Source of the DNA: Thermodesulfobacteriota bacterium
GTDB lineage: Bacteria > Desulfobacterota > Thermodesulfobacteria > Thermodesulfobacteriales > Thermodesulfobacteriaceae
Length of the DNA: 12,260 nucleotides
NCBI GenBank assembly: GCA_003641645.1
Contig: QNAZ01000008.1
Coordinates: forward strand, 1-12,260
Direction of reading: 5' to 3'
Shown: in pieces, positions 6,778-12,260 of the stretch
How positions within the stretch are numbered: the first letter of the stretch is position 1
Layout: every line of letters begins with the position of its first letter
Made by a program: the position numbers and the translations under genes
The notes under the pieces: model-generated
The model's input: only the letters and a program-made list of their open reading frames with translations
Told to the model about the DNA's origin: nothing
The model's database searches: none

Positions 6778-7107
6778 ATGGTAAGGAAAGAGCTTTTAGA
6801 ACTGAAAGAGATTCTTGAAAAAGAAAAAGATGCACTTATGAACGGAGCAGTAGAAGAAATTCTGAGATGGGCCTCTTATAAAGCAAGACTTGCTAATTAT
6901 TTAAAAGATAAAGAATTCACTCCTGAGGAAGAAAAATTTTTGAAAGAAATAGCAGATATTAATGAGAGGAATAAAAAAATTATTGAAGCAGGACTTAATT
7001 TTGTTGAGGAAGCTTACAAATTTTTAACTCAAATTCTCTATGAGAGGGAATTTTATGGGAAAAGAGCTGTAAAAATGAATCCTCAACTTCTTTCTAAATC
7101 AGCATAA
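6778..7107 (+). CDS. flgN: Flagellar export chaperone FlgN
   Basis: FlgN binds the C-terminal helices of FlgK and FlgL in the cytoplasm and brings them to the flagellar export gate. This 109-aa, all-helical, Glu/Lys-rich protein shows the FlgN pattern. LLELKEILEKEKDALMNGAV with EEILRWASYKARL comes first, then FTPEEEKFLKEIADINERNK and KIIEAGLNFVEEAYKFLTQI. The tail is short (KMNPQLLSKSA), like the QSLLDKKA-type end of homologues. It is encoded directly before flgK and flgL, its two expected clients, and after a candidate sigma-28 promoter. No flgM, which often sits beside flgN, is present. Sequence conservation in this family is low, so the call combines pattern and position. Confidence 0.82.
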   Translation: MVRKELLELKEILEKEKDALMNGAVEEILRWASYKARLANYLKDKEFTPEEEKFLKEIADINERNKKIIEAGLNFVEEAYKFLTQILYEREFYGKRAVKMNPQLLSKSA

Positions 7108-7117
7108 AAAATTTAAA

Positions 7118-10100
7118 ATGGCAGGATTAATTGCAGCTTTAAATATAGCTAAAAATGCTTTACTTTCCTTTCAAACTGCTACTCAGGTAATAAGCCATAA
7201 TATAGCTAATATAAATAATGAAGCTTATTGCAGACAAAAGCCTGTAGAGACTACTCTTCCCCCAAGTCCTTCTCCTGCAGGACCTATTGGAACTGGTGTA
7301 AAAATTGAAATGATTAAACGTTATTTTGATGCTTTTTTAGAAAAAAATATAAATTTAAAAAGGATAGATTATGGACTTTTTTCTGCTGAAGATACAGGAA
7401 TGACTATTTTAGAAACACTTTTTAATGAAGTTGCATATGAAAGTGGGCTTATTCAAATATTACAAAATTTTTGGATGGCTTGGCAAAATTTAGCTAATTA
7501 TCCTGAAAATTTATCTGCTAGAACCCAAGTAATAGAAACAGGAAAACTTATAACAGAAACTTTAAAAGCCAAATTTAAAGGTTTACAGGATTTGGAAACT
7601 CAGATTGGACTTAAATTAGAAACTTTAGTTGACAGAATAAATGCTTTAAGTTCTCAAATTGCAGAATTGAATCTTCAAATTTCAGCTATGGAAACAGGTG
7701 GTCGTTCAGCTAATGATCTTAGAGATCAAAGAGACAAGCTTGTTGGAGAATTATCTCAACTTGCGTCTATTCAATATTTTGAAACTAAGGAAGGAGCTTA
7801 TAATATAGTGCTTAGTAAAGGATTTAATTTAGTTGAGCTTGGAAGAAGCTGGAATCTTGAAGTTTCAGGAACAGATGTTTATTGGGTAAGCACAAAAGGA
7901 GAGAAAATTCCTTTAACAAGTGATGAAGTAAGTTCAGGAGAACTGGGAGGATGGTTAAGACTTTTAGAGCAACTTTCAGATGAGTTTAATTACGAATATG
8001 TTTCAGGAAATAAAACGGTTTTTACCAAATCAGGAGAATTGATAAGTGAAAGTGATAATTTCAGTGATTTGGGAGTTACATCAGGCACTTTTAACTTTTC
8101 TGGAACAGATCACTTTGGAAATTCCGTTTCAGGAAGTTTTACCATAAATACCGGGAACGAAACAGTAAGGGATCTTTTAGATGAGATAGAAAAAGCCTTT
8201 AATTATACTGTTATAGCCTATATTAAAGATGGAAGACTTTTTATAGAAGATCAATATAGAGGTTCTGGAGAGTTAAGTTTTTCTATTTCAGGACCTATAG
8301 ATTTTGGTAACTTTGATGATCCAGCTTATCAAAGAAAAGTAACTGAACTTAATCTTGCAGGAAGACTTAAACTTTTTGGAGAAGAATTAATTAAAGCTGT
8401 AAATGAACTTCATACTCAAGGTGTAGGATTAATTTTTTATGAAAAAGAATTAGAAGGCGCTTATCAAGTTAATCAATATATTAAAGAATTACCATATTTT
8501 TTAGATCTTACTAAAACTTCTGATGGAAGCGCACTTACTGGATTTTTTTATATTTGGGTCAAGGATCCTACTGATAAAATAACACCTGTAAAAGTTTCTT
8601 TGGAAGGATTAAGTGTTGATGCAACATTAGATGATTTAGTAAATCAGATTAATTTAGCACTTGAGGATGTAGGTTTTTATACAGATTCCACCACTTGGGA
8701 TGTAAGAGCAGTTGCAAGAAGTGGAAAACTTGTTTTTCAAGCTCAAGATAATTATTCTTTTGCTTTCTCAAATGATACCTCAGGTATACTTTTAGCAACA
8801 GGAATAAACATATTTTTTATAGGTTCAGATCCTGCTAATTTTCAAGTTAACGATATTCTGGTCAAAAAACCCGAATTAATTGCTTCTGGGAAAATGGATG
8901 TTACAGCTTTTAGAAGTGAAGAACCTCTTTTTGGAATATTTAAAAGTTCTAATCCAGTTAATCCAGATCAGACTTTTGATATAAACAAGCTCTATATTAA
9001 ATTTTATAGTGATAAAGGAGATAACATACCAATTTTTACAGATAATCCAGATAACACAAAGTTTTTCTATGTTTTAAAAAGTGGAGTAGATGAAACTATG
9101 AAATTAGTAGATCTTGGATTTAACAGTGGAGATACATTTACTTTCTCTGGTAGTCTTTCTGATGGGACAAGTGTATCTTCTACAACAATTACAATAGATG
9201 AACTTACTACAATAGAGGATATTATAAATCAAATAAGATCAGCTTTTGATAACAAAATTAGTATAAACATTAGCAATGGGTTATTTGTAGTTGAAGATGG
9301 CACAGAAGGTAGCAATCCTTTTACTTTTAATTTAACATCTTCCAATTTTTCCACTTTTAAAGATATTTTTGGTACTTTATATAAATGGGTAAAAAATAAT
9401 GATGTTGGCTATTATATAGAAATTCCTATTTCAGCTGGTGTAGATTCTCTTTCTACAATAGTAAATAAACTTGATAGACTTCCTTATTTGAGAGCCTATT
9501 TAGATAGTAGTAATTATTTATATTTTCAACTTGAACCTGACCAGACAACAGTTTACGGATTTGAAATAGGAGAAAATTATGGTGGCACTGGAGATAGTTT
9601 TGTAGTAGATTTATTAGAGAGTGAATCTATGTATATTCCTGCATTTAGATGGGATGAGACAACCCCTCCAACTGTAGAAATAACTGGATTTGAAGGTTTT
9701 AAATTTGATTCAACATCAGAGACAGATTACTTATCTTTTTATCTTTTTGATGAAAATGGTGAACTTTTAAATATTTTTAGAATAAATCTTGAAGATATTG
9801 ATAAAGATGGAAATACTAACGATGATACGATTTTTGATCTTTTACAAGAAATAAATTCTACAGAAAATGTAATATATGGACTGGTCTCACGTCTTGATAG
9901 AAATGGAAAATTAATTATAGAAACTACAGGTCTTTATAATACAAAAACTTTTATTATCCAAGATGAGCTTTATGATGGAAGTAATTATATTCAGACAAAA
10001 TATGATTATGGATTTATAAACACCCTTAAGGGGTATACACTTGAAAGAGGAGACAATAGAACAGCTCAGGCTATTGCAGATTCAGCAACTGTTACAAGAG

Positions 10101-10366
10101 AAACTTTAAATTATTCCACACTTCAAGATTATTATTCCAGTATAGTAGGAGAAGTAGGTTCTGCAAAGCAGTCTGTAAAAGATAGTAAAGACTTTTTAGA
10201 GACTTTAATTTCTCAATTAAAATCCATAAAAGAGAGTATATCTGGAGTTTCTTTAGATGAAGAAATGACAAATTTAATAATGTATCAGCAAGCCTTTGTA
10301 GCTTCTGCTAAAGTTTTAACTACTGTAGAAGATATGTTTGAAGCTCTTATTAGTGCTAAAAGATAA
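7118..10366 (+). CDS. flgK: Flagellar hook-associated protein 1 FlgK, greatly enlarged
   Basis: FlgK is the first hook-filament junction protein, a FlgN client. The conserved ends are clear: N-terminal D0/D1 (about 1-280: ALNIAKNALLSFQTATQV, SHNIANIN, then NDLRDQRDKLVGELSQLASI) and C-terminal D1/D0 (about 979-1082: GDNRTAQAIADSATV, SGVSLDEEMTNLIMYQQAFV). At 1082 aa it is about twice the 547 aa of E. coli FlgK. The excess consists of inserted beta-rich modules resembling the flagellin hook-IN domain at about 318-392, 471-555, 664-745, 753-817 and 861-948. The D1 helix pair is interrupted between GGWLRLLEQL (277) and LNLAGRLKLFGEELIKAVNE (411). A DxDxDG loop lies at 893-898. The usual NTPGYSRQ is changed to NNEAYCRQ, with the protein's only cysteine at 38. 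No Shine-Dalgarno precedes the ATG, which lies 10 nt after flgN. Confidence 0.93.
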   Translation: MAGLIAALNIAKNALLSFQTATQVISHNIANINNEAYCRQKPVETTLPPSPSPAGPIGTGVKIEMIKRYFDAFLEKNINLKRIDYGLFSAEDTGMTILETLFNEVAYESGLIQILQNFWMAWQNLANYPENLSARTQVIETGKLITETLKAKFKGLQDLETQIGLKLETLVDRINALSSQIAELNLQISAMETGGRSANDLRDQRDKLVGELSQLASIQYFETKEGAYNIVLSKGFNLVELGRSWNLEVSGTDVYWVSTKGEKIPLTSDEVSSGELGGWLRLLEQLSDEFNYEYVSGNKTVFTKSGELISESDNFSDLGVTSGTFNFSGTDHFGNSVSGSFTINTGNETVRDLLDEIEKAFNYTVIAYIKDGRLFIEDQYRGSGELSFSISGPIDFGNFDDPAYQRKVTELNLAGRLKLFGEELIKAVNELHTQGVGLIFYEKELEGAYQVNQYIKELPYFLDLTKTSDGSALTGFFYIWVKDPTDKITPVKVSLEGLSVDATLDDLVNQINLALEDVGFYTDSTTWDVRAVARSGKLVFQAQDNYSFAFSNDTSGILLATGINIFFIGSDPANFQVNDILVKKPELIASGKMDVTAFRSEEPLFGIFKSSNPVNPDQTFDINKLYIKFYSDKGDNIPIFTDNPDNTKFFYVLKSGVDETMKLVDLGFNSGDTFTFSGSLSDGTSVSSTTITIDELTTIEDIINQIRSAFDNKISINISNGLFVVEDGTEGSNPFTFNLTSSNFSTFKDIFGTLYKWVKNNDVGYYIEIPISAGVDSLSTIVNKLDRLPYLRAYLDSSNYLYFQLEPDQTTVYGFEIGENYGGTGDSFVVDLLESESMYIPAFRWDETTPPTVEITGFEGFKFDSTSETDYLSFYLFDENGELLNIFRINLEDIDKDGNTNDDTIFDLLQEINSTENVIYGLVSRLDRNGKLIIETTGLYNTKTFIIQDELYDGSNYIQTKYDYGFINTLKGYTLERGDNRTAQAIADSATVTRETLNYSTLQDYYSSIVGEVGSAKQSVKDSKDFLETLISQLKSIKESISGVSLDEEMTNLIMYQQAFVASAKVLTTVEDMFEALISAKR
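8069..9962 (+). repeat. Five hook-IN-like modules inside FlgK (A-B-A-B-B)
   Basis: Modules A1 (residues about 318-392) and A2 (664-745) share LGxxSGxxFxFSG, GxSVS, TI, TxxD, IxxAF, IxxG and an ED pair at matching places. Modules B1 (471-555), B2 (753-817) and B3 (861-948) share a strand with WVK or FYLFD, then a DLVNQIN-type helix (TIVNKLD, DLLQEIN), then a strand such as SGKLVFQA, NYLYFQL or NGKLIIET. B1 is followed by GSDPANFQVNDILVKKPELI, the D2-end sequence common to deltaproteobacterial-type FlgK, so B1 is probably the ancestral D2 part and the others additions. The alignment was done by eye. Confidence 0.6.
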
Positions 10367-10382
10367 GTTTAAAGGATAGAAA

Positions 10383-11324
10383 ATGAGAATAGGATTTAAT
10401 ACAAAATTTAGAAGCATTTTAGCAGATCTAAATCGTCTTTCTTCTGAGATAAATCTTACCCAACTTAAAATAGCCTCTGGAAAGAATTTTCTTTGTCCTT
10501 CAGATGATCCTTCAGGAGTAGTTGTAAGTCTTAATTATAAACAGGGAATTTCTAATATAGAAAAATATCAAAGAGCTATAGAAGATGGCTTAAGTGTTTT
10601 AAGATCTCAGGAAGCAGCTTTAGGAAATGTTCAAGATTTGATTGCAAGAGCAAAAGTTCTTGCAATTCAGTCAGCTAATGATACACAAAATATTCAATCA
10701 AGACAAGCTATTGCTAATGAAATAGATAGTATCGTTTCATCTATTTTAGCTCTTGCAAATTCCCAACTTGGAGAAAAATATATTTTTGCAGGTAAAAAAA
10801 CAAGTGGATACTTACCTGGAGAGAAACCTTTTGAATTAGTGAAAGAAAGTCTGCCTGATGGACAGATTATAGAAAAAGTAGTTTATAATGGTTCAGTAGA
10901 AGATTTTGAAATAGGATATGATGAAAATACAACTATAAAACTTGGAAGAAATGGACAAGCTATTTTTATGGATTCAGGACTTTTTGAAACTCTTCTTGCT
11001 TTAAAACGCACTCTACAGGCTAATAATACTGTAAACTATAATAGAGAACAGTATGATATTCAGAAATTTATAGAAAAACTTGATGAGATTTACAATTATA
11101 TCTCTGCTGAAAGAGGTAAAATAGGTTCACAGATTTCTCATTTAGAGACAAAGAAAAATCTTTATGAAGATTTTAAGCAAACCTTAGAAACTAATCTTGG
11201 AAATATTGAAAGTGCTGATATTGCAGAGTTGGCAACTAAACTTCAAAGCTTAACTATAGCTTATGATGCAGCGCTTAGAGCAACAGCTATAGTAAGTGAT
11301 TTAAGTTTAGCAAAATATCTATAA
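10383..11324 (+). CDS. flgL: Flagellar hook-associated protein 3 FlgL
   Basis: FlgL is the second junction protein, between FlgK and the filament, and a FlgN client. At 313 aa it has normal length (317 in E. coli). The flagellin-like N-terminus is LNRLSSEINLTQLKIASGKN, then SDDPSG, a GLSVLRSQEAALGNVQDLIA helix and ANSQLGEKYIFAGKKTSGYL, the FlgL-specific signature. The C-terminal helix is SAERGKIGSQISHLE through ESADIAELATKLQSLTIAYD to ALRATAIVSDLSLAKYL. AAAGGA (10371-10376) provides the ribosome binding site, 16 nt after flgK. Its only cysteine is residue 38 (LCPSDDP), unusual in an external flagellar protein. It ends the cluster. The stop codon at 11322-11324 abuts the tolB stop on the other strand, and no csrA or fliW follows. 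Confidence 0.95.
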   Translation: MRIGFNTKFRSILADLNRLSSEINLTQLKIASGKNFLCPSDDPSGVVVSLNYKQGISNIEKYQRAIEDGLSVLRSQEAALGNVQDLIARAKVLAIQSANDTQNIQSRQAIANEIDSIVSSILALANSQLGEKYIFAGKKTSGYLPGEKPFELVKESLPDGQIIEKVVYNGSVEDFEIGYDENTTIKLGRNGQAIFMDSGLFETLLALKRTLQANNTVNYNREQYDIQKFIEKLDEIYNYISAERGKIGSQISHLETKKNLYEDFKQTLETNLGNIESADIAELATKLQSLTIAYDAALRATAIVSDLSLAKYL

Positions 11325-12260
11325 TTTAGTCCAATCAGGAAAAATAAAATTACTTCCAGGAAGGTAAAGGTAGCTTAAATAAGAATCTAAATGGATAAGA
11401 TATAACCCTTTTCCTTTTATACCTTCTCCATAAGCTATAATATAATCACCTGTAGGAGAAAAAGCTGGATCTTCAAGATTTCCTAAAAATTTGATTTGTT
11501 TTTGTTCCTTAGTTATTAGATTATAAAGAATAATTGAAGATACACCTCCACTTTTTGAAAGAAAAAGAAGATTTTCTCCTTTAGGAGAAAACCTTGGAGA
11601 AGTATTATAAACTCTCTTTTGAGGAATTCGATAGGTTTTTAAAGTCTCTAAATCCAAAAGATAAATTTGAGGGTTTCCTGCTCTTTTTCCGTATACATAA
11701 GCCAAAAAAGTTCCTCCAGGAGAAATACTTCCTGCCTGAAGAATACCAGGTTTTTTAATTAGAGAAATAAGTTTTTTAGTTTTTAAATTAAAACGATAAA
11801 GTGCCATATTTTGTTTCTCCTCTACAGTAAGCACTAATTCTTTACCATTAGGAAACCATACAGGAGTAGAACAAAGACCATTAATAAAAAATTTTTCTGT
11901 AGTTAAAGTTTTTAAGTTATAAATTTCTAAAAAATATTTATTTTTTTCGTAAACCAAATAAGCAAGTTTGTCTCCTTTTTTAGAGAATTTAGGAAATAAT
12001 ATAAGAGAAGCTTTTCTTAAAAGACGTGGATTTTCTTTTGAAAAGTCGATTATATAAAGCTTGTCTCCTTGAGAAGTTCTTTTAACAAAAGCTATTTTAG
12101 AAAAAGCAATGCCTTTATAGTGAGAAATACTTTCTACTAATTTATCACAAAGAACATAAATTAAAGCTTGAGGATAGTTTAAGAATCCTGTTATTTTATA
12201 AATTTTTAAAATTTTATTTTCAAAAGTATCCCATAGTTCAGCTTTAATAAAAAGTTCATG
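11319..12260 (-). CDS. tolB: Tol-Pal system periplasmic protein TolB (N-terminus outside window)
   Basis: TolB is the periplasmic beta-propeller of the Tol-Pal system, which links Pal, and through it the outer membrane, to the inner-membrane TolQRA motor. The minus-strand frame is open from the TAG (plus 11319-11321) to the window edge, giving 313 residues; about 110, including the signal peptide, would lie beyond 12260 if the length is the usual about 430. A TTG at 11955-11957 is not the start: codons upstream read like TolB domain 1 (AELWDTFENKIL, later YKGIAFSKIAFVKR) and the first propeller blade (FPKFSKKGDKLAYL). Further blades are TPVWFPNGKELVLT, AGSISPGGTFLAYV, TSPRFSPKGENLLFL, DPAFSPTGDYIIAYG and the closing FPDWTKL. 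It converges on flgL with stops overlapping by 6 bp. Other WD40-like (PD40) proteins share these blades, but the N-terminal match favours TolB. Confidence 0.9.
   Translation of the reverse strand, partial: HELFIKAELWDTFENKILKIYKITGFLNYPQALIYVLCDKLVESISHYKGIAFSKIAFVKRTSQGDKLYIIDFSKENPRLLRKASLILFPKFSKKGDKLAYLVYEKNKYFLEIYNLKTLTTEKFFINGLCSTPVWFPNGKELVLTVEEKQNMALYRFNLKTKKLISLIKKPGILQAGSISPGGTFLAYVYGKRAGNPQIYLLDLETLKTYRIPQKRVYNTSPRFSPKGENLLFLSKSGGVSSIILYNLITKEQKQIKFLGNLEDPAFSPTGDYIIAYGEGIKGKGLYLIHLDSYLSYLYLPGSNFIFPDWTKL

Noticed and set aside
11351..11365. Hairpin CTTCC-A-GGAAG as a terminator after flgL
   Set aside because: A one-base loop is sterically poor, there is no T-tract, and it codes for part of TolB.
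11955..11957. TTG as the start of the minus-strand gene
   Set aside because: Translation upstream to 12260 has no stop and reads as TolB domain 1 and first blade, so the gene is cut by the window edge.
1..12260. Mobile elements, CRISPR arrays, tRNA or rRNA genes, defence or toxin-antitoxin systems
   Set aside because: No terminal repeats, transposase or integrase motifs, spaced repeats, or tRNA-like folds were seen. Apart from the 203-bp gap, the window is almost entirely filled by recognised envelope and flagellar genes.

Overview
The window is a chromosomal segment from an AT-rich (roughly 30% G+C by eye, not counted) Gram-negative bacterium with a flagellum. BamA, TolB, FlgH (L ring) and FlgI (P ring) all require a true outer membrane. 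Heavy use of AGA for arginine and ATA for isoleucine, lysine/glutamate-rich proteins, and the gene order flgF-G-A-H-I-J-N-K-L suggest a thermophilic, deltaproteobacteria-like lineage such as Thermodesulfobacteria. That placement is inference, because the window contains no taxonomic marker gene.

Layout. Positions 1-2140 hold the 3' part of bamA, which enters from the left edge with its first POTRA domain cut. A 203-bp gap (2141-2343) is the only real intergenic space. It holds ATTTTGACA repeats, a weak terminator-like element and overlapping sigma-54-like and sigma-28-like promoter candidates. Nine same-strand flagellar genes follow, separated by 17 nt or less: flgF (distal rod), flgG (distal rod), flgA (P-ring chaperone), flgH (L ring, lipoprotein), flgI (P ring), a rod-binding FlgJ domain protein, flgN (FlgK/FlgL export chaperone), flgK and flgL (hook-filament junction). 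On the minus strand, tolB converges on flgL; the two stop codons lie within the same 6 bp, and tolB runs off the right edge.

How it works together. FlgF and FlgG build the distal rod, with FlgJ assisting. FlgA, FlgH and FlgI build the bushings through peptidoglycan and outer membrane. FlgN carries FlgK and FlgL to the export gate for the junction. A perfect sigma-28 -10 box (GCCGATAA, 6746-6753) in the tail of flgJ probably starts a late transcript flgN-flgK-flgL, separating early rod/ring genes from late junction genes without breaking the cluster.

I see no previously undescribed system here; this is mostly a conventional flagellar cluster. The most unusual points are: a FlgK about twice normal size (1082 aa) that seems to carry five hook-IN-like modules in an A-B-A-B-B pattern; a single cysteine at residue 38 in both FlgK and FlgL; the internal sigma-28 promoter; and the absence of flgM, csrA and fliW from the positions they often occupy.
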